Assembly: GCA_025927475.1 (NCBI GenBank)
Contig: JAICLL010000013.1
Span: forward strand, 1-63,087
Reading direction: 5' to 3'
DNA from: Pirellulales bacterium
GTDB lineage: Bacteria; Planctomycetota; Planctomycetia; Pirellulales; JAICIG01
Length of the DNA: 63,087 nt
Part shown: piece after piece, positions 33,295 through 41,959 of the stretch
Layout: every line of letters begins with the position of its first letter
How positions within the stretch are numbered: the stretch's first letter is position 1
Translations under genes and position numbers: made by a program
Notes under the pieces: model-generated
Databases searched by the model: none
Told to the model about the DNA's origin: nothing
Seen by the model: the letters and a program-made list of their open reading frames with translations, nothing else

Positions 33295-34965
33295 TTAGCT
33301 CGCGTTGCCAATCCAGGTCCGCAAGATGTTGGCTGCCATGTCGGGATCTTCGCGCACCAAGTCAGCCAATTCGTCGCGCAACGACTGCCCTTGACCGCTT
33401 CGCCGTTTCAGGCGGCTGGGCGCCTTCTCCTCGGTTTCTTCGGTAGTCGCCAGGGCGGGCTGCTCCGGTTCGGGCGGGGGCAAGGGCAGCTCCGGCAACG
33501 AGGCCGGGCCGGGACCCGAACGGACCATCGATCGCAGCATCATCAGGCTGAGCAGTCCCAAGCCGATCATGCCCGCCGTACTCCAGTTTTCCACCAGCCA
33601 ACCAGCGGCCAATTGGCTCACCGCCGGCTCGGAAATTTCGCCCATCGGCACCTGCTGAAAGGTCTTTACGGTGATCAGCGGCCGCGTGTCGCTGGTTAAA
33701 TCGAATTGCGGGATCACCGCGGAAACGATGTCTTTGATTTTGGTCGTCTCGGCGTCTTCGATCTTGGCCAGGTCTTTCTTATCGATCGGCGGAGGGGGCG
33801 AACCGGGGGGCGCGGGGTTCTGCTCGCGCCAGACCTGTTCCAGATAGCTGCTGGGAATGGCGATGGCCACGGTCACCTGCGTGGGAATCAGCCCCGCGCG
33901 TTCGGTGGTCGTCAAATCGGTCGAAACATCGCTCTGCTCGGTGTGCGAAGTGCGCTCTTTATCGGTATGCGAGCTTTTGTTGGCGCCGGCCAATTGCGCG
34001 GGCGAATTGGCGCGAGGCTGCTGTGCTTGCAAGCCGGGCTGCCCCGCGGGACCGCCACTATCGCTGGCGTTGGTCTCGTTTTCATCGCTGATCGTGATGG
34101 GCACCGGCTTGGGATCGACCTTGCGTTTCTGCTCGCTATGCCGCAGCTCGGGATCGATTTCGACGTTCGCCGTCACGATCACGCCCGGCACAAACGACAG
34201 CGCCTGGCGGACCTTCGATTCAAATTCTTCCTGATAGTGCTTGCGATGACTGACGTAGGGGTCGTCGAGCACATCGGGCGCGCTGTCGCTGCCGCTGGCG
34301 TTGTAGGCCCGCCCCAAATTGGTATCGATGATGGTCACGCGCTCGGGCGTCAGACCGGGAATGGCGCGGGCCACCAGGTAACGAATGGCCGGAACCTGAC
34401 CTGGCGCCAGCGGCGCCGAACCCAGCGGTTTCACACTCACCGAGGCGGTGGTGTTCAATTCGGGTCGCAGGCCGCCTTTCTTGTCGATCGCATAGATCAC
34501 CGCCGCCTTCTCGATGCCCTTCATCTCTTTGATAATCTTCGAGAGCTGCTGCTCCAGCGCAACCTTCATCATCATCTCTTGCTGTTGCCGGCTGGTGAAC
34601 GGGCCGGGCTTGTTGACTGCATTCGCCAGATACGAGCCAAACTCGGCTGGCATGGCCTCGGCGTCGGCCAGGGCGCCAAGATATTTCGCTTTTTGGCCGC
34701 GCGGCACGCGAATGCGATTCCCGTCGACGTCGAAATTGCTCAGACCAGCCTTGCCAAAGGCGGCCTGCATGGCTGTCAATTCTTCGGACGAAAAACTCTG
34801 CCCGTCGAGCAGATAAGCGCTGCCGCCCGAAACCTCATGCGTAAACAGATAGCCCGCGCTGACCAGAATCAACACCAACAACAGCCCGGTGGTGATCCGC
34901 GCCGCCGGCGTCATCGAGCCAAACAGCTCGGCGATTTGCCCGTAAGCTTTGTTCAAAAAGTCCAT
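33295..34965 (-). CDS. fliF: flagellar MS-ring protein
   Basis: 556 residues, typical length. The N-terminal membrane helix is about residues 20-40 (ITTGLLLVLILVSAGYLF). The ring-building part follows with YLLDGQSFSSEELTAMQAAFG and LEQQLSKIIKEMKGIEKAAV, then AIPGLTPERVTIIDTNLG. The second helix is near 468 (MIGLGLLSLMMLRSMV) and a C-terminal ~70-residue FliG-binding tail ends LADLVREDPDMAANILRTWI. The periplasmic part includes a low-complexity Gln/Ser/Asn segment. FliF anchors the switch and the export gate. It begins 3 bases after the stop of fliE. Confidence 0.93.
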   Translation of the reverse strand: MDFLNKAYGQIAELFGSMTPAARITTGLLLVLILVSAGYLFTHEVSGGSAYLLDGQSFSSEELTAMQAAFGKAGLSNFDVDGNRIRVPRGQKAKYLGALADAEAMPAEFGSYLANAVNKPGPFTSRQQQEMMMKVALEQQLSKIIKEMKGIEKAAVIYAIDKKGGLRPELNTTASVSVKPLGSAPLAPGQVPAIRYLVARAIPGLTPERVTIIDTNLGRAYNASGSDSAPDVLDDPYVSHRKHYQEEFESKVRQALSFVPGVIVTANVEIDPELRHSEQKRKVDPKPVPITISDENETNASDSGGPAGQPGLQAQQPRANSPAQLAGANKSSHTDKERTSHTEQSDVSTDLTTTERAGLIPTQVTVAIAIPSSYLEQVWREQNPAPPGSPPPPIDKKDLAKIEDAETTKIKDIVSAVIPQFDLTSDTRPLITVKTFQQVPMGEISEPAVSQLAAGWLVENWSTAGMIGLGLLSLMMLRSMVRSGPGPASLPELPLPPPEPEQPALATTEETEEKAPSRLKRRSGQGQSLRDELADLVREDPDMAANILRTWIGNAS

Positions 34966-34968
34966 GGA

Positions 34969-35292
34969 CTACACCCGGATGTTCTGCACTTCTTGATAGG
35001 CCGAGACGAGTTTGTTGCGAACTTGCATCATCATGCGAAACGCCAGGTCGGCCTTTTGCACCGCGGTGAAGACTTCTGCCGGGCTGACATCGCCGCCGGT
35101 GGCCAGGTGTTCGACGGCCCGATTCGCGTCTTGCTGCATCGAGTTGACCTGGTCGATTGAGTTGAGCAAAAAGTTCTTGAACGAGCCGCTGTCGGCCTGC
35201 GCGCCCGCCGTGAAGGCGGTCCCGGCGCTGTGCGCTTGCGCGGTGGACGGCTGCGCGGCCGGCGGCAGATGGATGCTATTGATTGCGGACAC
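34969..35292 (-). CDS. fliE: flagellar hook-basal body complex protein FliE
   Basis: 107 residues, usual length. FKNFLLNSIDQVNSMQQDAN is the family start and ATGGDVSPAEVFTAVQKADL with AFRMMMQVRNKLVSAYQEV the end of the paired helices. FliE links the MS ring to the rod and is exported. It lies after flgC and before fliF with short gaps. The N-terminal ~35 residues are rich in Ala, Gln and Ser, as often in planctomycetes. Confidence 0.93.
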   Translation of the reverse strand: MSAINSIHLPPAAQPSTAQAHSAGTAFTAGAQADSGSFKNFLLNSIDQVNSMQQDANRAVEHLATGGDVSPAEVFTAVQKADLAFRMMMQVRNKLVSAYQEVQNIRV

Positions 35293-35313
35293 GGGTCACT
35301 CCTGGGGGCAGGC

Positions 35314-35736
35314 TTACGCCAAGATGCGAAGGGTCTGTTGCACCATTTCCTTGGTGGCGTCGATCACGCCCAGGTTGGCTTCGTAGGCCCGGGTGGTTTC
35401 GAGCGCGTCGGTGAATTCGCTCATCAGGTCGATGTTCGGATAGGCCACATAGCCGGCGTGCGGTCCCTCTTTCATGGCGTCGGGATGTCCGGGCTGATAT
35501 TTCCAGCGCGGTTCGACATCGGCGACTTGCACCGAGCCGATCTTGACGCCCGCCGCGCCGTAGGGGCCGCGCACGGCTTCGTCGGTTTCAAAAATCGTGT
35601 AGCGCGGCTGGTACGGTTGAGGCTCGCCCGACTCGTTGTGCGTCGTCGAGAGGTTGGCAATGTTGTTGGCGATGCCAGTCAGGCGCACCCGCTGGGCCAT
35701 CAACGCGCTGGTGCTGATATCGAGAGCTGAAAGCAT
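35314..35736 (-). CDS. flgC: flagellar proximal rod protein
   Basis: 140 residues. The N-terminal LDISTSALMAQRVRLTGIAN with NNIANLSTTH-type segment is the rod/hook start helix, and the C-terminal NIDLMSEFTDALETTRAYEA with AYEANLGVIDATKEMVQQTL is the matching end helix. FlgC forms the rod together with FlgB and FlgF. It follows flgB by 4 bases and precedes fliE by 21 bases. Confidence 0.93.
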   Translation of the reverse strand: MLSALDISTSALMAQRVRLTGIANNIANLSTTHNESGEPQPYQPRYTIFETDEAVRGPYGAAGVKIGSVQVADVEPRWKYQPGHPDAMKEGPHAGYVAYPNIDLMSEFTDALETTRAYEANLGVIDATKEMVQQTLRILA

Positions 35737-35740
35737 GAGG

Positions 35741-36148
35741 CTATGCGCGTTCGCTGATCGCGGCTCCGAGGAGTTGCAGTTGGTTGTTCATCATGGTCAT
35801 GGCCAGATCGTGCTGCATTTGGTTCTTGGCAATTTCCATGATCTGTTGTTCGAGGCCCACGTTGGCGTCGTCGTGGCGGACGATGCTTTCCAGGTTATTG
35901 CGGACGGAGGTAAACGGATTGAGCTGGGCAGCGGGCGATCCGAGCGACCGCACCTTGCCCTGATCGCGGGCCTGAATCGCCTGGCGCAGGCTGGCCTCGA
36001 ATTTCTCTGTCGAGAGATCGCGCGTGCGGTAGCCCGGCGTGTCGAGATTCGCCAGATTGCCCGCCAGGATCTGGTGCCGCGTCTGCGCGAAGTTGACCAC
36101 CTGCTCGAGGACAGGAATGGCGGTCGAATTGAACAGATCGGCGATCAT
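35741..36148 (-). CDS. flgB: flagellar basal-body rod protein FlgB, first gene of the operon
   Basis: 135 residues. IPVLEQVVNFAQTRHQILAG then NLANLDTPGYRTRDL is the rod N-terminal domain and the C-terminal QQIMEIAKNQMQHDLAMTMM is the matching end helix. FlgB is a proximal rod protein. As the first gene of the whole 12-gene operon, the upstream region (36149 on) should contain the promoter; a candidate sigma-54 element is described separately. No strong Shine-Dalgarno sequence precedes the ATG. Confidence 0.93.
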   Translation of the reverse strand: MIADLFNSTAIPVLEQVVNFAQTRHQILAGNLANLDTPGYRTRDLSTEKFEASLRQAIQARDQGKVRSLGSPAAQLNPFTSVRNNLESIVRHDDANVGLEQQIMEIAKNQMQHDLAMTMMNNQLQLLGAAISERA

Positions 36149-36204
36149 GGGCGGAGCTTCCGTGCTCGTTTGCCGCGGTAGAATTTTGGTGAGGCTTTTG
36201 GTAA

Positions 36205-36220
36205 AGCAACGGCGATGCCA
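36205..36220 (-). promoter_or_regulatory. candidate sigma-54 -24/-12 promoter of the flagellar operon
   Basis: Read on the minus strand: TGGCATCGCCGTTGCT. The invariant GG and GC are separated by 10 bases, as in the -24/-12 consensus TGGCAC-N5-TTGC(A/T), with one mismatch in the first part (T for C). The predicted start of transcription is near 36194, leaving a 5' leader of about 46 bases before the flgB ATG at 36148. Sigma-54 control of early flagellar genes is known in several phyla; here it is an inference from the motif. Confidence 0.55.
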
Positions 36221-36281
36221 AGTCCGATAATCATGCGACCGCCGGCGTCGGTTTAGCGGGCGCTTCGGGACACAAGCCGTT

Positions 36282-36303
36282 GGCGCGAAATATCTTTCGC
36301 GCC
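36282..36303. promoter_or_regulatory. perfect palindrome, candidate activator site
   Basis: Arms GGCGCGAAA and TTTCGCGCC with a four-base spacer TATC. Its centre lies roughly 100 bases upstream of the predicted transcription start of the flgB operon, where sigma-54 activators (NtrC-type, such as FleQ or FlgR) bind. It could instead be a hairpin of the opposite strand, but no gene ends here. Confidence 0.4.
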
Positions 36304-36559
36304 CGTAGCACTCAGTCGGTCATGGCCGGCCCGCCTGGCCGGCTCGGCGCTCCGCCACCGGCAAACTGGCAATTCTTGCCGGTCGTGCCGCGCAGTTTTT
36401 GCCGAATCAGCCGAGATGGTTGCCGCGCGCACGACGGCGCGTTAGGCTTGACCCATGCCGGTTGGGCATCGCATTTGCTCACCGACCGTCTCGCCTTTCC
36501 GGGCGCGACGTCGCCCGGGAGAAGGGGCTAAACGACCGTTCGAAAAGGAGATCGCTACG
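36304..36559. other. leader of the DksA-like gene with hairpin
   Basis: No gene recognised. A CCGGGCG/CGCCCGG hairpin (36499-36518) with a six-base loop lies about 40 bases before the DksA-like start codon and could affect its expression. A TTGACC near 36448 could be a -35 element but no good -10 follows. Confidence 0.3.
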
Positions 36560-36922
36560 ATGCAGAAGTCGGCGTTGAACAAGTACAAAACAATGTTGAT
36601 TGAGATTCGCAACCGCATGTCGGGCGAGGTGTCGCGGCTGATCGAGGCCGTGCCCGAAAAGGCCGGGGCCGCCGGCGACCTGTCGCACGTGCCGACTCAC
36701 AACGCCGACCGCGAAAGCGAGGACATCGACAACGAGATGTCGCTGATTCACAACGAAGAGGCCATTCTGGCCGACGTACAGGAGGCGCTGGAGAGGATTG
36801 AGGACGGGGTGTACGGCGCCTGCACCGAGTGTGGCGGCAAGATTGCGGAAGCCCGGCTGGAAGCACTGCCGTATACCCCCTACTGCATCGACTGCGCCGC
36901 CAAGGCGGCCCCCGCGTGGTAA
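36560..36922 (+). CDS. DksA/TraR-type zinc-finger protein
   Basis: 120 residues from the ATG at 36560, which has AAGGAG 8 bases upstream; the longer upstream frame lacks family sequence. The N-terminal ~75 residues form a helical coiled coil ending NEMSLIHNEEAILADVQEAL. The four-cysteine zinc finger is CTECGGKIAEARLEALPYTP with CIDCA. The domain resembles DksA and TraR, which insert their coiled coil into the RNA polymerase secondary channel and work with ppGpp. This copy lacks the D-x-x-D-A tip, so a DksA-like effect on transcription is possible but not shown. Confidence 0.8.
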   Translation: MQKSALNKYKTMLIEIRNRMSGEVSRLIEAVPEKAGAAGDLSHVPTHNADRESEDIDNEMSLIHNEEAILADVQEALERIEDGVYGACTECGGKIAEARLEALPYTPYCIDCAAKAAPAW

Positions 36923-37034
36923 CTGCCGCGCGGTAAGACGGTGTGCTAACTTCGCTGGCACTCCGGGCGGCGGCGCGTTACCATAATGTCCGCAAAACGG
37001 GCATGGACGCATACCGCAAACAAGGAGTGCTGCG

Positions 37035-37556
37035 ATGTGGGAAAAACTGACCAGTCGCCGGGCCGCATGGTTGTTGGCCGGATTGTGCCTGGGCATGTTG
37101 GTGAGGGGCGCGTGGCCCGAGACGCCCGCGCTGGCCGTGGCCACCGATAGCGACGAGTACGGCGCGATTGCCACCGGGCCGCTCGACGATTCGCTGGAAG
37201 GTTTTTTCTACCTTGATTTTACGACCGGCGAACTGAGAGGCACCGCACTGAGCCCGATCACCCGCAAGTTCTTTGCCAACTTTCGGGCCAATGTGGCGCG
37301 TGACTTGGGCGTTGACCTGCGACGCAACCCGAGGTTTTTGCTGACCACCGGCTCTGCCCTGTTTCGGCCTGGCGCCGGTCCGGTGCAGCCGGCCAACGCC
37401 ATTGTGTATGTTTATGAGTTGACCAGTGGAAAGGTGGCGGCTTACGCGGTGCCTTGGTCGCAGGCCCAGGCCACCACCGGCGCGCCCATTCGCAACGCCG
37501 CCTTGAAGCTGCTCGACGTCAAGCAACTGCGTGTGCCCGAACCGCCCGAAGAATAA
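37035..37556 (+). CDS. secreted hypothetical protein
   Basis: 173 residues with AAGGAG 9 bases before the ATG. An N-terminal signal (RRAAWLLAGLCLGMLVRGAW) predicts export or a membrane anchor. The rest is soluble and has no recognised domain; the segment TGPLDDSLEGFFYLDFTTGE and the end LTSGKVAAYAVPWSQAQA look ordered. Just downstream are thiS and thiG, but no functional link is evident. Confidence 0.55.
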   Translation: MWEKLTSRRAAWLLAGLCLGMLVRGAWPETPALAVATDSDEYGAIATGPLDDSLEGFFYLDFTTGELRGTALSPITRKFFANFRANVARDLGVDLRRNPRFLLTTGSALFRPGAGPVQPANAIVYVYELTSGKVAAYAVPWSQAQATTGAPIRNAALKLLDVKQLRVPEPPEE

Positions 37557-37564
37557 ACGCGCCG

Positions 37565-37765
37565 ATGCAAATCATCGTCAATGGCTCTCCTCGCGAGGCG
37601 CCGACCGCAATCACCGTAGCGGCGCTGTTGGCCGAATTGGCGGTCGAGCCGCGGTATGTGGCGGTCGAGGTCAACCAAGAGTTGGTGCCTCGCGCTCGGC
37701 ACCGCGATTGGCCTCTGGCCGAAGGAGACCATTTGGAAGTCGTCACGCTGGTTGGCGGAGGATAG
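37565..37765 (+). CDS. thiS: sulfur carrier protein ThiS
   Basis: 66 residues, usual ThiS length. It begins with IIVNGSPREAPTAITVAALL and ends in VVTLVGGG. The Gly-Gly C-terminus is adenylated by ThiF and then carries the sulfur as thiocarboxylate for thiazole synthesis. It is followed 80 bases later by thiG, the enzyme that uses the sulfur. A short heptamer array lies between them. Confidence 0.92.
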   Translation: MQIIVNGSPREAPTAITVAALLAELAVEPRYVAVEVNQELVPRARHRDWPLAEGDHLEVVTLVGGG

Positions 37766-37803
37766 GGTGGCCCTCGAACGAGAGGAACGCGGGCGGTAGC
37801 CCG

Positions 37804-37839
37804 CTGAACCCTGAACCCTGAACCCTGAACCCTGAACCC
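37804..37839. repeat. heptanucleotide tandem array before thiG
   Basis: Four perfect CCCTGAA units with partial units at both ends, ending 5 bases before the ATG of thiG. On the minus strand the units read GGGTTCA, five runs of three or more G counting the partial end unit. Confidence 0.93.
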
Positions 37840-37844
37840 CTCTT

Positions 37845-38696
37845 ATGAGCATCGAGCCTGCCACTTTATTACCGGCCGCCGAGCCCTTCCGATTAGGCAA
37901 CCACACGTTTACCAGTCGCCTGATCGTGGGCACCGGCAAATACGCCGACTATGCGGTGATGGCCGAGTCGCTCGAAGCGTCGAGCACCGAGTGCATCACC
38001 GTGGCCGTGCGCCGCGAGCGGTTGATTGACGCGCAGGGTCGCAACTTGCTCGACTTCATCGACACCAGCCGCTATGTGCTGCTGCCCAACACTGCCGGCT
38101 GCTTCACGGCCGACGATGCGGTGCGCGTGGCCCGGCTGGGCCGCGACCTGTTGCAGGGTTTGGAAAACCCCGGCGCCGATTGGGTGAAGCTGGAAGTGCT
38201 GGGCGACAAAAAGACGCTGCTGCCCGACCCTGTGGCCACCCTCGAAGCTACGGAAAAACTGGTGGCCGATGGTTTTCAGGTGCTTTGCTACACCACCGAC
38301 GATCCCATCACGGCCCGGCGTTTGAAAGAAGCCGGCGCCACCAGTGTGATGCCCGCCGGCAGCCCCATCGGCTCGGGCCAGGGCATTCTCAATCCCAACA
38401 ACATCCGCATCTGCCTGGAGTATCTGAAGGACGGCGATCCCGATTATCCGGTGATCGTGGACGCCGGGGTAGGCACGGCCAGCGACGTGGCGATCGCCAT
38501 GGAACTGGGCGTCGATGGTGTGCTCTTAAACACCGGCATTGCCCACGCGGCCGATCCTGTGCGGATGGCGCGGGCCATGAAGTTGGCGACGGAAGCCGGC
38601 CGGCTGGCCTATCTTTCCGGCCGCATTCCCAAGCGACTCTACGCCACCGCCAGCAGCCCCGAGGAAGGCAGCATTGCCCCTGTTCGCCCTCGGTGA
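37845..38696 (+). CDS. thiG: thiazole synthase
   Basis: 283 residues. It builds the thiazole phosphate of thiamine from ThiS thiocarboxylate, dehydroglycine and deoxyxylulose phosphate. Visible marks are [18 protein letters not shown] at the start and [17 protein letters not shown] with the Schiff-base lysine. The phosphate-binding ends [19 protein letters not shown] and [20 protein letters not shown] are typical of the TIM barrel. The ATG follows the heptamer array directly, with no Shine-Dalgarno sequence. Other thiamine genes are not in this window. Confidence 0.95.
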   Translation: MSIEPATLLPAAEPFRLGNHTFTSRLIVGTGKYADYAVMAESLEASSTECITVAVRRERLIDAQGRNLLDFIDTSRYVLLPNTAGCFTADDAVRVARLGRDLLQGLENPGADWVKLEVLGDKKTLLPDPVATLEATEKLVADGFQVLCYTTDDPITARRLKEAGATSVMPAGSPIGSGQGILNPNNIRICLEYLKDGDPDYPVIVDAGVGTASDVAIAMELGVDGVLLNTGIAHAADPVRMARAMKLATEAGRLAYLSGRIPKRLYATASSPEEGSIAPVRPR

Positions 38697-38792
38697 GGCG
38701 CGGATCAAGCAGTGTTGACTGGTGGATTCACAGTGTCGCCTGCTGATTCACTGCGCCTGCTGTTCACTGCGCCGATGCAGATCGGGTGTGCG

Positions 38793-39350
38793 CTACCGCC
38801 GGACTGGCCCGATCGCGCGGCCCGGACGAATGCATAACCCGATGATCGTCAGCACTACGCCCACCGCGGCGATGACGCCCACGATCGTCAACGAGTGATA
38901 GTAGTTTCTTTCAAAGGAAAGATAGAAATCCATTCCGCCGGCCCATTCAGGCTCGACAATCCCCTTGCGGTATCGGTCCCATTCGGCAAGCAGCGTCTCG
39001 GGCGTCAAGTGGCCGATGAACTCGCGGTTCAGCTCGCGGTAGTTGTCCGCGAGCCCGGGAGGGGGGGGCATGCCGGACCAAAGAAAAAGCCAAAACAACA
39101 GCGACCCGGCGACCAACACCAGCCCCAAAAAAACCAGCCCCTGACGTAATCCCCAGCCCGACCCGCTGCTGACGCGGCTAGCCGGGCCGGTTATGGCTGA
39201 CGGCTCGGCACGCTCGAGTGACGCCAAGCCGCGCAGCGTGGGCACCGTCTGTTCGGTCCCGCACGCACAACGCACCGCGAGGCCCGATTGGTTGGCGCCG
39301 ACTTCAATCTTTTTGCCACACTGGCACGGCAATAAATAGCTGGTTTTCAT
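38793..39350 (-). CDS. zinc-ribbon membrane protein, unknown function
   Basis: 185 residues. The N-terminal segment CQCGKKIEVGANQSGLAVRC with CACG forms a zinc-ribbon-like pair. Two membrane helices follow at about residues 72-93 and 155-171, with a charged domain between them (YRELNREFIGHLTPETLL). The combination is common in planctomycete proteins of unknown role. The 96-base gap to thiG contains two imperfect direct repeats of CGCCTGCTG(A)TTCACTG near 38738-38772. Confidence 0.5.
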   Translation of the reverse strand: MKTSYLLPCQCGKKIEVGANQSGLAVRCACGTEQTVPTLRGLASLERAEPSAITGPASRVSSGSGWGLRQGLVFLGLVLVAGSLLFWLFLWSGMPPPPGLADNYRELNREFIGHLTPETLLAEWDRYRKGIVEPEWAGGMDFYLSFERNYYHSLTIVGVIAAVGVVLTIIGLCIRPGRAIGPVRR

Positions 39351-39371
39351 ATTCCGTGTTGGCCGAAACGT

Positions 39372-40211
39372 TCAATCAGGCACGGCGGAACCGCGGTTGG
39401 CCCACCAGGGCAGCGTGATGCCGCCATCGATGGCCAATGACGAACCGGTGATGTAGTCGCTGGCCGGATCGCACAAAAACACCACGCCGCGGGCGATTTC
39501 TTCAGGCCGGCCCATGCGCTTCCAGGGCAGTTTCGCGCCGCCCCGCTGGATGGCGTCTTCACTGGCGAATTTCCGCTCGCCGGGCGTGTCGATCCAGCCC
39601 GGATGCACCATGTTCACACGAATGCGATGATCGACCAGCTCAATGGCGGCGGTGCGGGCCATTTGGTCAATGGCTGCTTTCGACATGTTGTAGGCCATGG
39701 CCCGCGGCACCGCCACATAGGCGTGGGGCGAGCTAATGACGACGATCGAGCCGCCCTCACCGCGTTCGATCATCGCCCGCGTGGCCGCGCGCAAGGCATA
39801 AAACGCTCCCCACATCGTCACGTCGACGGTGCGGCGAAAGCCGTCGAGGTTTGCCTCGTGGAACAACTCGCGATCGCTGTAGCAGGCGTTCGTCACCGCG
39901 ATGTCGAGCCGGCCAAACTGCCTGACGGCGTCGTCCACCATCTGATCGACCGCGGCCTGATCGGAGACATCGCAGGCTTTGAGCAACGCGCGGCGGCCGT
40001 GCCGGGCAATTTCGCGCGAGACCTCTTCGGCCTCGGCGGCGCCCGAGCGATAATTGACAACGACATCGCAGCCCGCCTCGGCCAGGCCCACGGCCACGGC
40101 CCGACCGATGCCGCGGCTGGCGCCGGTAACCAGGGCGATTTTACCCGTGAGTTTTGACAAGAGGTGGTCCGTCCGGGTTGAGTGTCCACGAGGTGCGGAA
40201 TCAGTCAGCAA
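39372..40211 (-). CDS. short-chain dehydrogenase/reductase
   Basis: 279 residues. The Rossmann motif GKIALVTGASRGIGRAVAVG binds NAD(P). The active-site pattern is present as IVVISSPHAYVAVPRAMAYN followed by MSKAAIDQM, giving Ser and the Tyr-x-x-x-Lys pair (Y and K around YNMSK). VNMVHPGWIDTPGER and the final DYITGSSLAIDGGI are family ends. Substrate unknown; close to glucose-1-dehydrogenase and 3-oxoacyl reductase types. The N-terminal ~18 residues may not belong; an internal start is possible. Confidence 0.85.
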   Translation of the reverse strand: MLTDSAPRGHSTRTDHLLSKLTGKIALVTGASRGIGRAVAVGLAEAGCDVVVNYRSGAAEAEEVSREIARHGRRALLKACDVSDQAAVDQMVDDAVRQFGRLDIAVTNACYSDRELFHEANLDGFRRTVDVTMWGAFYALRAATRAMIERGEGGSIVVISSPHAYVAVPRAMAYNMSKAAIDQMARTAAIELVDHRIRVNMVHPGWIDTPGERKFASEDAIQRGGAKLPWKRMGRPEEIARGVVFLCDPASDYITGSSLAIDGGITLPWWANRGSAVPD

Positions 40212-40310
40212 TCGCGACTGTCCGTCATGAGAATGTTCATGCTAACCTCCAAGTTGCTACGCAACAAGCGATGGCCGTAGTGGCGCTTGGAATGAATGCC
40301 GCGGCGTCTA

Positions 40311-41279
40311 TCAATCGACTACGTCTGCCGGCCCAAAAAGTTCGCCTTCACGTATCGGGTAGCCGCGTAGAAATTCCGCCGTCGAGAGCGTTCGCTTGCC
40401 GGCGGGTTGCAATTCATGGATCGCCAGATGCCCTTCGCCGGTGGCAATGATCAGTTCATCAGCACCGGCGTGCGCCACGGCGCCAGGCGCGACTGACGCA
40501 TCGCCGGGCCGCACCGAGGCGCGGCCCAAGATCAGCCGCAGCGGCTGGCTGCCACTGCGATGCCAAAAGGTAAACGTCTTGGGCCAGGGTTCCAACGCGC
40601 GAATCTGGTTCTTGATGGCCAGCGCGGAGCGTCTCCAGTCAATCGCGCCATCGGTCTTGCGCAGCCGCCGGGCGGGAGTGGCCAGCGCGGCATCTTGCAC
40701 GACCGGCTTGACGCGGTCCGCCGCCAGATCGTCAATGGCCTGGCAGACCAGCGGCGCGCCAAGCTCGGCCAGCCGCAGTTCTAACTCGACGGCGTTTTCC
40801 TCGGGCCCAATCGACGTGCGGCATTGGGCCAACGTCGGGCCGGCGTCGACCCGCGGCGTCATGTGAATCACCGTCACGCCGGTTTCGGCCTCGCCGTGAT
40901 ACAAGGCCCAATTGATCGGCGCCGCGCCGCGATATTTGGGCAGCAGCGAGCCGTGCAAATTGACGCCGCCCAGCCGCGCCACCGCGAGCGTTTCCGCCGA
41001 GAGGATTTGCCCATAGTCGGCCACAACCAACAAATCGGGCAGCAGGCGAGCGAGTTCCGCCCGGACTTCGTCGGCATTCACACTCTCAGGGTCGAGAACG
41101 GGCGTGCCATGCTCGAGGGCAACCTGCCGCAGGGGACCGATAGGAACCGAGCCGCCGCGCGACGATCGAATCGGTTGCGTCACCAGTGCGATAACCGTAT
41201 GCCGCGTGCCGAACAGCGCGCGAAACATCGGCGCGGCGAACGGACCGGTGCCCATCATGATCAGGCGTAAGTTGGACAT
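40311..41279 (-). CDS. fmt: methionyl-tRNA formyltransferase
   Basis: 322 residues from the ATG at 41279, which shares a base with the TGA of def (TGATG); a GTG one codon earlier is also possible. The N10-formyl-THF and catalytic region includes ADYGQILSAETL, GVNLHGSLLPKYRGAAPINW with the conserved Asn-x-His, and MTPRVDAGPTLAQC (the D). The C-terminal domain binds tRNA. It formylates initiator Met-tRNA. It works with the deformylase encoded just upstream. Confidence 0.95.
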   Translation of the reverse strand: MSNLRLIMMGTGPFAAPMFRALFGTRHTVIALVTQPIRSSRGGSVPIGPLRQVALEHGTPVLDPESVNADEVRAELARLLPDLLVVADYGQILSAETLAVARLGGVNLHGSLLPKYRGAAPINWALYHGEAETGVTVIHMTPRVDAGPTLAQCRTSIGPEENAVELELRLAELGAPLVCQAIDDLAADRVKPVVQDAALATPARRLRKTDGAIDWRRSALAIKNQIRALEPWPKTFTFWHRSGSQPLRLILGRASVRPGDASVAPGAVAHAGADELIIATGEGHLAIHELQPAGKRTLSTAEFLRGYPIREGELFGPADVVD

Positions 41280-41875
41280 CACGTTCTCAGCCGCTCCAGC
41301 TCCGCCAGCCGCCGTTCGATCTCTTCATCGCTGGGAATTTCACCAAGCTGGCGGCGGCTGGCGAACTCGCGCCGGAACTCATCGAGCGCCTCGCGGGCCG
41401 ACAACAGCGCCGTGGGCGCTAGCCGGTCGATGAATAAGATGCCGTCGAGATGATCGGTCTCGTGCTGCACCACCCGCGAGAACAGCCCCTCCAGGTCGTA
41501 CACCACTTCCTCGCCCGACAAGTTATAGGCATTCACCCGAATCTTTTCCGGGCGGCGCACCGGGGCGAACAATCCCGGCAGGCTCAGGCACCCCTCCTCT
41601 TCCTCGCCGGAGCCTTTGGGCAAACTGATTACCGGATTAATAAACACAAACTCTTGATCGCGGTCTGCCGGATCGCTGGTCAAATTGACCACAAACAGGC
41701 GATAAGGCAGATCGACCTGGTTGGCGGCCAGTCCGACGCCTCGATGTTCTTTGGAGTACATCAGCTCAAACATCTCTCGCACGAACTGGTGCAATTCGGC
41801 ATCAACCCGCTTAAGCGGTTTCGACCGGCGGACGAGCGTGGGATGGGGGTAGTTAACGATTTGCAGCAACGGCAA
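41279..41875 (-). CDS. def: peptide deformylase
   Basis: 198 residues. It removes the formyl group from nascent proteins. Motif 1 is GVGLAANQVDLPYRLFV, motif 2 is EEGCLSLPGLF with the metal cysteine, and motif 3 is VVQHETDHLDGILFID with the two metal histidines and the catalytic glutamate. The last ~25 residues are basic and helical. It is translationally coupled to fmt. Confidence 0.95.
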   Translation of the reverse strand: MPLLQIVNYPHPTLVRRSKPLKRVDAELHQFVREMFELMYSKEHRGVGLAANQVDLPYRLFVVNLTSDPADRDQEFVFINPVISLPKGSGEEEEGCLSLPGLFAPVRRPEKIRVNAYNLSGEEVVYDLEGLFSRVVQHETDHLDGILFIDRLAPTALLSAREALDEFRREFASRRQLGEIPSDEEIERRLAELERLRT

Positions 41876-41959
41876 AGCTCCCGTGACGGAAATTGGCTAT
41901 TATACCGCACTTGGCACTCGCGTTGACCGGCCCGCCGGCACGGCCTAAAATTGCAAGTC

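Noticed and set aside
37804-37839. Transposon terminal repeat or attachment site
   Set aside because: No transposase or integrase gene and no target duplication is visible near it.
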